Origin: Streptomyces mesophilus
GTDB lineage: Bacteria; Actinomycetota; Actinomycetes; Streptomycetales; Streptomycetaceae
Reading direction: 5' to 3'
DNA length: 64,000 nucleotides
Assembly: GCF_011044995.1 (NCBI RefSeq)
Contig: NZ_JAAKZW010000008.1
Coordinates: forward strand, 21,205-85,204
Both the position numbers and the translations under genes were made by a program. This document shows positions 1-8,304 of the stretch, in pieces; position 1 is the first letter of the stretch, and the number at the start of each line of letters is the position of its first letter. Under the pieces are notes generated by a model. The model ran no database searches. It was not told where the DNA came from and saw nothing but the letters and a program-made list of their open reading frames with translations.

Positions 1-482
1 AGCGCCTGGGCGCGCTTGTCCTTCTGGTCGCTGATCCATTTCCGGGCCTGGAAGATCAGCAGCCAGATCAGCAGCCCCGGCAGGAAGAGCACGCCGAACA
101 CGCCCATCACCACGGTGAGTTGGGAGTCCCGCTGCTTGCGGATCCCGGTCGCGGCGAGACAGTGCTCGACCACTGCCTGCGGCTCGGTGCCGAAGGACTG
201 GATCAGCGGCTTGCGGCCGCCGCCGAGCGTGCGCACCTGGACGGCCCGTGAGAAGGCCTCGCCCAGGTCCGGCTTGAAGAGCGACAACTTGCCCTTCTTT
301 ATCTCGGACTTGTGCCACTCGCTGTTCGCCTTGAGCAGCTCGTCGACGTCGGTGTCCCGGTACGCGGCCGAGGCCAGGGCATGCGTCGCCGCGGTCTCGC
401 CCGCGGCGCCCGAAAGAGGCACCTGGGCACCGGGCCTGAAATCGAAGGCCGAGTCAAAATTGTTCGCCACTGCCGCCCCCAT
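1..482 (-). CDS. hypothetical membrane protein, cut off by window edge
   Basis: I do not recognise the family. About 160 residues are visible; the C-terminus lies beyond base 1. The soluble part is charged and ends in a single strong hydrophobic segment (roughly residues 128-150, with a VFGVLFLPGLLIWLLIF core), followed by a basic tail (RKWISDQKDKRAQ), which suggests a C-terminally anchored membrane protein with its bulk on one side. ATG at 482 is used as the start; GTG at 470 (reading VANNFDSAF) is a reasonable alternative because GGGGG lies a few bases upstream of it. It reads in the same direction as the EF-G-like gene, from which a hairpin separates it. Confidence 0.6.
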   Translation of the reverse strand, partial: MGAAVANNFDSAFDFRPGAQVPLSGAAGETAATHALASAAYRDTDVDELLKANSEWHKSEIKKGKLSLFKPDLGEAFSRAVQVRTLGGGRKPLIQSFGTEPQAVVEHCLAATGIRKQRDSQLTVVMGVFGVLFLPGLLIWLLIFQARKWISDQKDKRAQA

Positions 483-616
483 CGCCGCATCGCTGCTTCT
501 GCGGCCTTCCCGACTTCCCCGCCCGGCACACCTTTTGACTCGCCATCAGGCAGCGGTCCGCAGGTCGGATGCGCAGATCAACAATGTATCGGGCGGCGAC
601 GAGAGGTGTCCGGGCC

Positions 617-646
617 TGTGGAAAACCTGCCGCCCGGTTGTCCACA
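617..646. promoter_or_regulatory. pair of inverted DnaA-box-like nonamers
   Basis: TTGTCCACA at 638-646 is identical to the preferred Streptomyces DnaA box as I know it. TGTGGAAAA at 617-625 reads TTTTCCACA on the other strand, a near match. The two face each other across 12 bases in the gap downstream of the EF-G-like gene. No further cluster is visible, so this is not an origin; DnaA binding is inference only. Confidence 0.3.
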
Positions 647-657
647 GGTTCCATGGA

Positions 658-690
658 CCGCCCGCGCCGAGAGGGGAACGGCGCGGGCGG
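658..690 (-). terminator. hairpin after EF-G-like gene
   Basis: A perfect 12-bp GC-only stem (658-669 with 679-690) and a 9-base loop lie 25 bases past the stop codon of the EF-G-like gene, read on the minus strand. There is no clear T-run, as is usual for Streptomyces terminators. Confidence 0.55.
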
Positions 691-714
691 CTGTCACCTG
701 GCGGGCAGGGGGCC

Positions 715-2922
715 TCAGCTCGAACTCTCCGCCTCCTCCCGCAACTTGGCGGCCTGCTGCAGCGGCATCGGCTCATGGCGCGCATAGCGCCGGCTGAAGC
801 GCCCGGTTCCGTGCGAGAGCGAGCGCAGATCCACCGCGTACCGCCCGATCTCGATCTCCGGCACCTCGGCCCGTACGAGCGTGCGCCCGCCCGGCGACTG
901 TTCGGTGCCGACCACGCGGCCGCGCCGGCCGGACAGATCGCTCATCACGGCGCCCACATAGTCGTCCGCGACCAGGATCTGCACCTCGCTGACCGGTTCG
1001 AGGAGATGGATCGTCATCCCCGCCGCCGCCTCCCGCAGGGCCAGCGCCCCCGCCGTCTGGAACGCGGCGTCGGAGGAGTCCACCGAGTGCGCCTTTCCGT
1101 CGAGCAGCGTCACCCGCACGTCCACCAGCGGATACCCCAGCGCGACGCCTCGCGTGGCCTGGGCCCGTACCCCCTTCTCGACGGACGGGATGAACTGCCT
1201 CGGCACCGCGCCCCCGACGACCTTGTCGACGAACTCGATGCCCGCGCCGCCCGGCAGCGGCTCCACCTCGATCTCGCAGATCGCGAACTGACCGTGTCCG
1301 CCGGACTGCTTCACATGCCGCCCGCGCGCCGCCGCCTTGCCCGCGAAGGTCTCGCGCAGCGACACCTTGTGCGGGACGACGTCGACCTGTACGCCGAACC
1401 GGTTCCGCAGCCGCTCAAGAGCCACGTCGGCATGGGCCTCTCCCAGGCACCACAGGACGACCTGGTGGGTGCTCTGATTCTGCTCCAGACGCATCGTCGG
1501 ATCCTCGGCCACCAGCCGGGAAAGACCCTGCGAGAGCTTGTCCTCGTCCGGTTTGCTGTGCGCCTGGATGGCCAGCGGCAGCAGCGGGTCCGGCATGGTC
1601 CACGGCCGCATCAGGAGCGGCTGGTCCTTGTGGGACAGGGTGTCCCCGGTCTCGGCCCGGCTCAGCTTCGCCACACAGGCCAGGTCTCCCGCGATGGCCT
1701 TGGTGAGGGTGCGCTGCTGTTTGCCGAACGGCGAGGACAGGGCGCCGATCCGCTCGTCCACGTCATGGTCCTCATGTCCGCGGTCGGCCAGGCCGTGGCC
1801 CGAGACATGCACGGTCTCGTCGGGACGCAAGGTCCCCGAGAAGATCCGTACGAGAGAAATCCGCCCCACATACGGGTCGGAGGAGGTCTTCACGACCTCG
1901 GCGACGAGCGGACCCTCCGGATCGCACGCGGCCACCTCGCGCGGCGCGCCGGACGGGGTGGTCACCTCGGGGGCCGGGCGCTCCAGGGGAGTGGGGAAGC
2001 CGCCCGTGATCAGTTCGAGGAGCTCCACCGTGCCCAGGCCCTGCTTGGAGCCCTCGGCCGCGGGCGCCGCGGCGAGCACCGGGTGGAAGATGCCGCGGGC
2101 CACCGCGGTCTCCAGATCACCCACGAGGGTCTTGAAGTCGATCTCCTCACCGCTCAGATAGCGGTCCATCAGGGACTCGTCCTCGCTCTCGGCGATGATC
2201 CCCTCGATGAGCCGGTTACGCGCCTCCTCGATCAGCGGTAATTCGTCACCGGACGGCGGGCGCTCCTTGCGCTCGCCGGACGAGTAGTCGAAGACCTTCT
2301 GCGAGAGCAGCCCGATCAGGCCGTGCACGGGCGCGTGCCCATCGGCACCCGCCTCGCCGTGCAGCGGCAGATAGAGCGGCAGTACGGCATCGGGGTCGTC
2401 GCCGCCGAAGGTCTCGGCGCACGCCCGGGTCATCTGGTCGAAGTCGGCCCGCGCCGCCTCCAGGTGAGTGATCACGATGGCCCGCGGCATCCCGACGGCC
2501 GCGCACTCGTCCCACACCATGCGGGTGGCGCCCGAGATGCCTTGCGTACCCTCCGCTGCCGAGACAACGAAAAGGGCCGCGTCCGCTGCTCGCAGACCGG
2601 CCCGCAGTTCCCCGACGAAATCCGCGTATCCGGGGGTGTCGAGGAGGTTGATCTTGATGCCGCCCCATTCGACGGGTACGAGGGACAGCTGGACCGAGCG
2701 TTGCTGGCGATGCTCGATCTCGTCGTAGTCGGAGACGGTGCCGCCGTCCTCCACACGGCCCGCCCTGTTCACCGCCCCCGCGCTGAGTGCGAGGGCCTCC
2801 ACCAGGGTCGTCTTGCCGCAGCCGCTGTGGCCGACCAGCACCACATTCCGTACGGACGCGGGGTGGTCGGCCGTCAGAGCCCTGCCGGCGGCCCCAGGGT
2901 GTGCATTTGCCTTGTCGCCCAT
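715..2922 (-). CDS. elongation factor G-like protein (EF-G2 type)
   Basis: This is a 735-residue translational GTPase paralogue with an EF-G layout. The G1 P-loop GHSGCGKT is at 31-38 and G3 DTPGYADF at 95-102. Domains II to V follow, including a domain IV stretch GGHGQFAICEIEVEPLPGG like that of EF-G. It differs from canonical EF-G: the G4 motif NKxD is replaced by THLE (152-155), and the switch I RGIT motif is replaced by RSVQLS. It is therefore probably not the main translocase but an EF-G2 or ribosome-associated paralogue of unknown role. The ATG at 2922 is chosen because GGGAGG lies 7 bases upstream; an in-frame start at 2970 has no such support. Divergent from the pgsA operon. Confidence 0.85.
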   Translation of the reverse strand: MGDKANAHPGAAGRALTADHPASVRNVVLVGHSGCGKTTLVEALALSAGAVNRAGRVEDGGTVSDYDEIEHRQQRSVQLSLVPVEWGGIKINLLDTPGYADFVGELRAGLRAADAALFVVSAAEGTQGISGATRMVWDECAAVGMPRAIVITHLEAARADFDQMTRACAETFGGDDPDAVLPLYLPLHGEAGADGHAPVHGLIGLLSQKVFDYSSGERKERPPSGDELPLIEEARNRLIEGIIAESEDESLMDRYLSGEEIDFKTLVGDLETAVARGIFHPVLAAAPAAEGSKQGLGTVELLELITGGFPTPLERPAPEVTTPSGAPREVAACDPEGPLVAEVVKTSSDPYVGRISLVRIFSGTLRPDETVHVSGHGLADRGHEDHDVDERIGALSSPFGKQQRTLTKAIAGDLACVAKLSRAETGDTLSHKDQPLLMRPWTMPDPLLPLAIQAHSKPDEDKLSQGLSRLVAEDPTMRLEQNQSTHQVVLWCLGEAHADVALERLRNRFGVQVDVVPHKVSLRETFAGKAAARGRHVKQSGGHGQFAICEIEVEPLPGGAGIEFVDKVVGGAVPRQFIPSVEKGVRAQATRGVALGYPLVDVRVTLLDGKAHSVDSSDAAFQTAGALALREAAAGMTIHLLEPVSEVQILVADDYVGAVMSDLSGRRGRVVGTEQSPGGRTLVRAEVPEIEIGRYAVDLRSLSHGTGRFSRRYARHEPMPLQQAAKLREEAESSS

Positions 2923-3136
2923 GCCTTGCCTCCCGGTTTTCGTGCACGGTGAGGAGAAGGGCGCGGACACGCGGAAACCGCGTGCTGGATCAGGCTCGAA
3001 TGGGCCGGCGGCTTCGGCGACGCCCGCGGTGCCTTCGAGCTTTCCACTCAGGTCTTCCTGCGTCCATACGTCGTACGTGATCGCCCGGGTGCGCGTGCGA
3101 CCGGGGCTCCGCGGGTGGAGCGGGCCGCCCCGTGAC

Positions 3137-3142
3137 TACGAT
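3137..3142 (+). promoter_or_regulatory. possible -10 hexamer for pgsA operon
   Basis: TACGAT fits the actinobacterial TANNNT -10 pattern and lies 65 bases upstream of pgsA in the 285-base divergent gap. No good -35 is visible, so this is weak. Apart from this the gap shows no gene. Confidence 0.25.
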
Positions 3143-3207
3143 GGGCCAGCCGGTGGCCGCAGGGGCCGCGCGGCCCGCCACCCCCCTTGGGAAGAGGCTC
3201 GAAGGCC

Positions 3208-3948
3208 ATGCTGAACAAGTACGCGCGTGCGTTCTTCACGCGTGTTCTCACGCCGTTCGCCGCGTTTCTGCTCCGCAGGGGGGTCAGCCCCGACGCGGTC
3301 ACCCTGATCGGGACGGCCGGTGTGGTGGCGGGTGCGCTGTGGTTCTTCCCGCGCGGGGAGTTCTTCTGGGGCACCATCGTCATCACCCTGTTCGTGTTCT
3401 CCGACCTGGTGGACGGGAACATGGCGCGCCAGGCCGGCATCTCGAGCCGCTGGGGCGCGTTCCTCGACTCGACGCTCGACCGGGTCGCCGACGGTGCGAT
3501 CTTCGGCGGCTTCGCGCTCTGGTACGCGGGCAAGGGCGACGACAACATTCTGTGCGCGGTCGCCATCTTCTGTCTGGCGAGCGGCCAGGTCGTCTCGTAC
3601 ACGAAGGCACGTGGCGAATCGATCGGCCTGCCCGTCGCGGTGAACGGACTGATCGAGCGCGCCGAGCGGCTGGTGATCTCGCTGGTCGCGGCCGGTCTCG
3701 CGGGTCTGCACACATTCGGCGTGCCGGGGATCGAGGTCCTGCTGCCGATCGCGCTGTGGATCGTGGCCGTCGGCAGCCTGGTCACGCTCGGCCAGCGGGT
3801 CGTGACGGTGCGCCGGGAGTCGGCCGAGGCGGACGCCGCGGCGGCGGATGCCGCGGCGGCCGAGGCCTCCGTACAGGAAAGCGCGGCCGTGCGGGAGAGC
3901 ACGGCACCGGGGAACGAAAACGCGGCACGGGGGAGCGAGACGGCCTGA
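3208..3948 (+). CDS. pgsA: phosphatidylinositol (phosphate) synthase, CDP-alcohol phosphatidyltransferase
   Basis: This integral membrane enzyme transfers the phosphatidyl group of CDP-diacylglycerol to inositol (phosphate), the first step towards phosphatidylinositol and its mannosides. The family signature DG-x2-AR-x8-G-x3-D-x3-D is present in DGNMARQAGI and WGAFLDSTLDRVAD. Several hydrophobic helices surround it, and the C-terminus (from about residue 210) is an Ala/Glu-rich cytoplasmic tail. ATG at 3208 is preferred because it begins the conserved MLNKYARAFF; an in-frame TTG at 3187 would add seven residues. It overlaps the next gene (stop TGA at 3946-3948, ATG at 3948), so the two are translationally coupled, and acyltransferase and pimA complete the PIM pathway. 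Confidence 0.92.
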   Translation: MLNKYARAFFTRVLTPFAAFLLRRGVSPDAVTLIGTAGVVAGALWFFPRGEFFWGTIVITLFVFSDLVDGNMARQAGISSRWGAFLDSTLDRVADGAIFGGFALWYAGKGDDNILCAVAIFCLASGQVVSYTKARGESIGLPVAVNGLIERAERLVISLVAAGLAGLHTFGVPGIEVLLPIALWIVAVGSLVTLGQRVVTVRRESAEADAAAADAAAAEASVQESAAVRESTAPGNENAARGSETA

Positions 3949-4883
3949 TGAGCATGGGCAAGACGACGGAGAAGCTGACGGACGCGCTGTACGGGCTCGG
4001 CTGGGGGACGGTCAAGAAGCTGCCCGAGCCCGTCGCCGTCCGCCTGGGTCGGACCATGGCCGACATCGCGTGGAAGAAGCGCGGCAAGGGCGTGCAGCGG
4101 CTCGAGGCCAACTACGCGCGGGTGGTCCCGGACGCGAGCCCGGAGCGGCTCGCCCAGCTGTCCAAGGCGGGCATGCGCTCGTACATGCGGTACTGGATGG
4201 AGTCCTTCCGGCTGCCGACCTGGTCGGCAGACCGTATCCGCGGGGGTGTGGAGCTCGAGGACGTCCACCGTCTGACCGACGCCCTGGCCTCCGACAGGGG
4301 CGTGGTCTTCGCGCTGCCGCACCTGGCCAACTGGGACCTCGCCGGCGCCTGGCTCACCACCGCGTTGGAGACGCCGTTCACGACCGTGCAGGAGCGGCTC
4401 AAGCCGGAGTCCCTGTACGACCGGTTCGTGGCGTACCGCAGCAGTCTCGGCATGGAGGTCCTGCCGCACACGGGCGGATCCGCCTTCGGGACGCTCGCCC
4501 GGCGGCTGCGCGCGGGAGGCACGGTGTGCCTGGTCGCGGACCGCGATCTTTCCGCGTCCGGTGTCGAGGTGAAGTTCTTCGGCGAGACCGCACGGATGCC
4601 CGCGGGCCCGGCGATGCTCGCCCAGCAGACGGGTGCGCTGCTGCTGCCGGCCACGCTCTGGTACGACGACACGACCGTGTTGAAGGGCCGTATCCACGCA
4701 CCCGTCGAAGTCCCCGAGACAGGCACCCGGGCCGAGAAGACGTCCTCGATGACGCAGGCCCTGGCGGACGCCTTCGCCACGGGTATCGCCGACCACCCGG
4801 AGGACTGGCACATGCTGCAGCGGCTGTGGCTCTCGGACCTCGACCCCGAGAAGGCTCCACGCCCCGAGAAGGGCACTCAGTGA
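3948..4883 (+). CDS. phosphatidylinositol mannoside acyltransferase (LpxL/HtrB family)
   Basis: This 311-residue member of the lysophospholipid/lipid A acyltransferase family lies between pgsA and a PimA-type mannosyltransferase. Its likely role is acylation of a mannose of phosphatidylinositol mannoside on the inner leaflet. The catalytic HX4D motif is seen as HLANWD (H125, D130). The rest is mixed alpha/beta without a strong transmembrane segment, as in mycobacterial PatA. The start ATG overlaps the pgsA stop and the stop overlaps the GTG of the next gene, so it is embedded in one coupled operon. It is often annotated as a lipid A biosynthesis lauroyl acyltransferase, which cannot be its role here because Gram-positive cells lack lipid A. 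Confidence 0.88.
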   Translation: MSMGKTTEKLTDALYGLGWGTVKKLPEPVAVRLGRTMADIAWKKRGKGVQRLEANYARVVPDASPERLAQLSKAGMRSYMRYWMESFRLPTWSADRIRGGVELEDVHRLTDALASDRGVVFALPHLANWDLAGAWLTTALETPFTTVQERLKPESLYDRFVAYRSSLGMEVLPHTGGSAFGTLARRLRAGGTVCLVADRDLSASGVEVKFFGETARMPAGPAMLAQQTGALLLPATLWYDDTTVLKGRIHAPVEVPETGTRAEKTSSMTQALADAFATGIADHPEDWHMLQRLWLSDLDPEKAPRPEKGTQ

Positions 4884-6043
4884 AGATCGGCATCGTCTGC
4901 CCGTACTCGTGGGACGTGCCGGGCGGCGTCCAGTTCCATATCCGCGACCTCGCCGAGCACCTGATCCGGCTCGGTCACGAGGTGTCGGTGCTCGCCCCGG
5001 CCGATGAGGACACCCCGCTGCCGCCGTACGTGGTCTCGGCGGGCCGTGCTGTTCCCGTGCCGTACAACGGCTCGGTCGCGCGGCTCAGCTTCGGGTTCCT
5101 CTCTGCGGCGCGGGTGCGCAGGTGGCTGCACGACGGCACCTTCGACGTGATCCACATCCACGAGCCGGCCTCGCCCTCGCTCGGGCTGCTCACCTGCTGG
5201 GCGGCGCAGGGGCCGATCGTCGCGACCTTCCACACGTCCACCGCCCGGTCGCGGGCCATGGTCGCCGCGTATCCGATCCTGCAGCACGCGCTCGAGAAGA
5301 TCAGCGCGCGGATCGCGGTCAGCGAGTACGCGCGCCGCACGCTGGTCGAGCACCTCGGCGGCGACGCGGTGGTCATCCCCAACGGCGTCGACGTGGACTT
5401 CTTCGCGCGGGCCGAGCCCAAGGCGGAGTGGCAGGGCGGCACGATCGGCTTCATCGGCCGGATCGACGAGCCCCGCAAGGGACTTCCCGTCCTGATGAAG
5501 GCGCTGCCCAAGATCCTGGCGGAGCTGCCCGAGACCCGGCTCCTCGTCGCGGGGCGTGGCGACGAGGAGGAGGCCGTGGCCTCGCTGCCGGCCGAGATGC
5601 GCTCGCGCGTCGAGTTCCTCGGCATGGTCAGCGACGAGGACAAGGCGCGGCTGCTGCGCAGTGTCGACGTGTACGTCGCCCCCAACACCGGCGGCGAGAG
5701 CTTCGGCATCATCCTCGTCGAGGCCCTGTCCGCGGGGGCACCGGTGCTCGCCTCCGACCTGGACGCGTTCGCGCAGGTCCTGGACCAGGGCGGGGCCGGC
5801 GACCTGTTCGCCAACGAGGACGCGGACGCGCTGGCGACCGCCGCCGTGAAGCTCCTCGGCGACGCCGACCGCCGCGCCGGCCTCAGCGAACGGGGCAGCG
5901 CCCACGTCCGCCGCTTCGACTGGTCGACGGTCGGCGCGGACATCCTCGCGGTCTACGAGACGGTCACGGACGGCACGACCTCGGTCGCGGCGGACGAACG
6001 GTCCACGGGTCTGCGGGCACGGTTCGCGCGGGCGCGGGACTGA
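4880..6043 (+). CDS. pimA: phosphatidylinositol alpha-mannosyltransferase (GT4)
   Basis: This 387-residue GT-B glycosyltransferase should transfer mannose from GDP-mannose to the inositol of phosphatidylinositol, starting PIM synthesis at the membrane surface. The N-terminal Rossmann half has the nucleotide-loop PGGVQFH (14-20). The C-terminal half has GFIGRIDEPRKG and the GT4 EX7E region in GGESFGIILVEALS. The GTG start overlaps the previous stop (GTGA), and the context with pgsA and the acyltransferase is the conserved actinobacterial PIM operon. The C-terminal 25 residues are poorly conserved and basic. Confidence 0.92.
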   Translation: MKIGIVCPYSWDVPGGVQFHIRDLAEHLIRLGHEVSVLAPADEDTPLPPYVVSAGRAVPVPYNGSVARLSFGFLSAARVRRWLHDGTFDVIHIHEPASPSLGLLTCWAAQGPIVATFHTSTARSRAMVAAYPILQHALEKISARIAVSEYARRTLVEHLGGDAVVIPNGVDVDFFARAEPKAEWQGGTIGFIGRIDEPRKGLPVLMKALPKILAELPETRLLVAGRGDEEEAVASLPAEMRSRVEFLGMVSDEDKARLLRSVDVYVAPNTGGESFGIILVEALSAGAPVLASDLDAFAQVLDQGGAGDLFANEDADALATAAVKLLGDADRRAGLSERGSAHVRRFDWSTVGADILAVYETVTDGTTSVAADERSTGLRARFARARD

Positions 6044-6206
6044 GCACGATCGCCTACTGCCCGTGGTGTGGCGCCCGGCTGCCGGCCTCCCAGCGCGACC
6101 GCTGGTTCGACGAGTTGGAGCACGCCGGCATCGACCCCTGGCAGGCAAGATCCCGCCCGAATTCGAGGACGGGCGCTGGATGCAGGACGTCTCAGGGGAC
6201 GGCTAG
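6043..6206 (+). pseudogene. remnant of a DUF6980-like small protein, frameshifted
   Basis: Directly after pimA, one frame reads IAYCPWCGARLPASQRDRWF...HAGIDPWQ, which resembles the C-terminal zinc-ribbon-like part (CPWCG, LPxSxRDxWF) of DUF6980 proteins as I recall them. Near base 6147 the reading must shift by one base to continue with KIPPEFEDGRWMQ and end at TAG 6204-6206. There is no start codon or N-terminal half, because the reading begins inside the pimA stop region. I take it as a decayed, truncated gene; a sequencing error could explain the frameshift but not the missing N-terminus. Confidence 0.6.
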
Positions 6207-6232
6207 GGCCTGATCGACAAGACAGGCCCTAG
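6203..6232. terminator. bidirectional terminator hairpin
   Basis: The perfect inverted repeat CTAGGGCCTG / CAGGCCCTAG (6203-6212, 6223-6232) has a 10-base loop and sits between the plus-strand pimA remnant and the convergent minus-strand hydrolase gene. It includes the remnant's stop codon. Confidence 0.65.
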
Positions 6233-6281
6233 CGGCGCCGCGGCAGGCTCGCCGCCGAGTGGGAGCGACTGCCGAGCCGGC

Positions 6282-7529
6282 TCACTTCGGCGTGAGCAGC
6301 GGCCACACCTCCACGTCCGCCTGTTCGCCCCAGACCGGGTCGCCGTGCGCGTACCCCGGGACGACCTGGAACGTGACGTGACGGTTGCCGTTGCGGCGGA
6401 TCAGGTCCGCGCCCAACGGGTGGTCGCCGCGGCCGAGTTCCATGTTGATCCAGACGACCTCGGCGCGGATCCGGTCCCAGGCGATGCGGTACGTGGCGTC
6501 GTCGCCGGCCCAGATCGCGCACAGGTCGCGCAGCAGGGCGTGCGGGACGAGGCCGCTGCCCAGGGCCGCCGTGGCCTCGCCCCATACCGGCAGCGGGCTG
6601 TGCGCGAGCGTGAAGTGGTCCTCGGCGGGGGAGGCCCCGAAGGTGTACGTGCCTGCGGCATGGCCCTGCCGGTAGATCCAATTTGCCGGTCCCGGAAGGG
6701 TGTTGGTGCGGATCAGGGCGTAGTGGGCGAGACCGGCGTGGGTGAAGCGGGTCGTGGGATCGACGGGGCGCGGCACCGGGCTCGCCCCGTCCGGGTCGGA
6801 CAGCGCGCGGGCGAGCAGACCCTTGAGCCCTGGGTCGTTGACGTACGAGCCCTGGTCGATCAGGGACTGGAACGTGTCGCGCGCCTGCCCGGCCCGCACC
6901 GCCAGGTCCCCTTCGTAGGGGCCGGTGGTGTCCAGGACGACGACCCGTTCAAGACGCCTGTCGCCCCCGCGGCCTGCCAGGTCGAGCGCGAGCGCCGCGC
7001 CCGCCGAGTGGCCGATGAGCTGGTACGGAAGCCGGAGCGCCGCGTCCACGGCGTCGATCACGCGGCGGGCGTCCACGCGGTGCGCGGCCAGGCCCCGGCC
7101 GGCGCCGATGCCGGCGGCAGTGGCGAGGTCCTCGCGCGGAGTGATGCCGATGACCAGGTGTCCGAGGCGGCGCAGATGGTGGGCGAGGTTGCGCTCGCGC
7201 GGGGTGAAGAAGTTCGCCGTGAAGTTCAGGCCGCCGCCGGGCAGCAGATAGGCGAGCGAACGCGGCCGCTGGCCTGTGTCGGCGACCACGTCCACGGCGT
7301 AGGGCGAGCCGTCGCCCTCGATCAGGAACCTGGTGCGGGTCCAGCCGATGCCACGGTCGAGGACGGTGGGCGCGGCGCCCAGCGCATCGGTCATCGCACC
7401 CAGCCCATCGGACATCGCACCGAGCGCATCGGCCATCTCCCCGTGCACATTGGCGGCCGCCGTCCCGCCCCCCAACGCCGCCGTCGCCAAGCCCACCGCG
7501 CCCGCGGCCAGCACCTGCCGCCTGTCCAT
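6282..7529 (-). CDS. exported alpha/beta hydrolase
   Basis: A 415-residue secreted hydrolase. The N-terminus MDRRQVLAAGAVGLATAALGG, followed by AAA, has a short basic region, a hydrophobic core and Ala-rich cleavage sites; RR followed by QVLAAG could be a weak Tat signal. Residues 33-50 carry a short repetitive stretch (ADALGAMSDGLGAMTDALGA). The alpha/beta hydrolase core has the nucleophile elbow GHSAGAALALDLAG and a late histidine in GYAHGDPVWG. The substrate is unknown; it could be an esterase or lipase-like enzyme. GGGGGG lies 5-6 bases upstream of the ATG at 7529. It is convergent with the pimA operon and divergent from the next gene. Confidence 0.75.
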   Translation of the reverse strand: MDRRQVLAAGAVGLATAALGGGTAAANVHGEMADALGAMSDGLGAMTDALGAAPTVLDRGIGWTRTRFLIEGDGSPYAVDVVADTGQRPRSLAYLLPGGGLNFTANFFTPRERNLAHHLRRLGHLVIGITPREDLATAAGIGAGRGLAAHRVDARRVIDAVDAALRLPYQLIGHSAGAALALDLAGRGGDRRLERVVVLDTTGPYEGDLAVRAGQARDTFQSLIDQGSYVNDPGLKGLLARALSDPDGASPVPRPVDPTTRFTHAGLAHYALIRTNTLPGPANWIYRQGHAAGTYTFGASPAEDHFTLAHSPLPVWGEATAALGSGLVPHALLRDLCAIWAGDDATYRIAWDRIRAEVVWINMELGRGDHPLGADLIRRNGNRHVTFQVVPGYAHGDPVWGEQADVEVWPLLTPK

Positions 7530-7588
7530 GGAACCCCCCTGAAGTCGTCCGGGCCGTCCGGCGTGAAGGAGCGACGCCTTGGTCCCGG

Positions 7589-7594
7589 TAGCCT
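7589..7594 (+). promoter_or_regulatory. -10 hexamer of a likely leaderless transcript
   Basis: TAGCCT lies 8 bases upstream of the GTG at 7603, which has no Shine-Dalgarno sequence at the usual distance. GTGAAG at 7563-7568 could be a -35. This suits a leaderless mRNA, but GAAGGAG at 7565-7571 could instead serve the TTG at 7579. Confidence 0.35.
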
Positions 7595-7602
7595 TTCCGC
7601 CC

Positions 7603-8148
7603 GTGACCGTAACGCTGATCTGGATCGCCGTAGCCCTGTTCGCCATCGGCTTGTATCTGAGCTGGACCGCCGGGCGCCTCGACCGGCTGCACGCCCGGAT
7701 CGACGCGGCACGGGCGGCACTTGACGCCCAGCTCCTGCGCCGGGCCTCGGTCGCACAGGAGCTGGCCACGTCCAACGTGCTCGATCCGGCGGCCTCGATC
7801 GTCCTGTACGAGGCCGCGCACGCCGCGCGCCAGGCCGAGGAGGAGCAGCGCGAAGTCGCCGAGAGCGATCTGAGCCAGGCACTGCGCGCCGTCTTCGGGG
7901 ACGTCGACCAGGTCGAGGCGGTACGCGAGGCGCCCGGCGGCGTCGAGGCGGCGGAGGAGCTGGCGCAGGCGGTGCGCAGGGTGCCGATGGCGCGGCGCTT
8001 CCACAACGACGCCGTACGCGCGGCGCGGGCGCTGCGGCGCCACCGCAAGGTGCGGCTGTTCCGTCTCGCGGGCCACGCGCCCTTCCCGCTGGCCTTCGAG
8101 ATGGACGACGAACCGCCCGTCGCGCTGGCGGACCGGCCCGGGTCCTAG
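7603..8148 (+). CDS. conserved membrane-anchored protein of unknown function
   Basis: A 181-residue protein starting VTVTLIWIAVALFAIGLYLSW, a single N-terminal transmembrane helix, followed by a long, probably helical, Ala/Arg/Glu-rich cytoplasmic part (RLDRLHARIDAARAALDAQLLRRAS ... AARQAEEEQREVAESDLSQALRAVFG). This resembles LemA-like or NUDIX-neighbour membrane proteins of Streptomyces but I cannot name it. The function is unknown. Start choice: GTG 7603 begins the conserved membrane helix; TTG 7579 would add eight residues and has GAAGGAG seven bases upstream. It sits alone between a divergent hydrolase and pdxS. Confidence 0.72.
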   Translation: MTVTLIWIAVALFAIGLYLSWTAGRLDRLHARIDAARAALDAQLLRRASVAQELATSNVLDPAASIVLYEAAHAARQAEEEQREVAESDLSQALRAVFGDVDQVEAVREAPGGVEAAEELAQAVRRVPMARRFHNDAVRAARALRRHRKVRLFRLAGHAPFPLAFEMDDEPPVALADRPGS

Positions 8149-8304
8149 TCGCCGCACCACTGCGGGCGTAGGTCCCTGACCAGGCAGTACATCCCCCTCG
8201 TACAGAAAAATGAGCCACCGGCTACCCATTGGCCCTTGCTGTGGCCTGCTCCAGGGAGTTGGCTCGTAGTCACACCGTCTTCCTTCACTCCAGTGAGGTC
8301 ATCC

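Noticed and set aside
617..646. DnaA boxes considered as part of a replication origin
   Set aside because: Only two boxes, no AT-rich region, and no dnaA, dnaN or rpmH nearby.
3048..4811. 587-residue minus-strand frame across pgsA and the acyltransferase
   Set aside because: Spans two well-supported plus-strand genes and shows no recognisable domain.
6203..6232. Perfect inverted repeat next to a pseudogene, considered as an attachment site or insertion scar
   Set aside because: No direct repeat, tRNA or integrase is nearby, and a hairpin between convergent genes is explained as a terminator.
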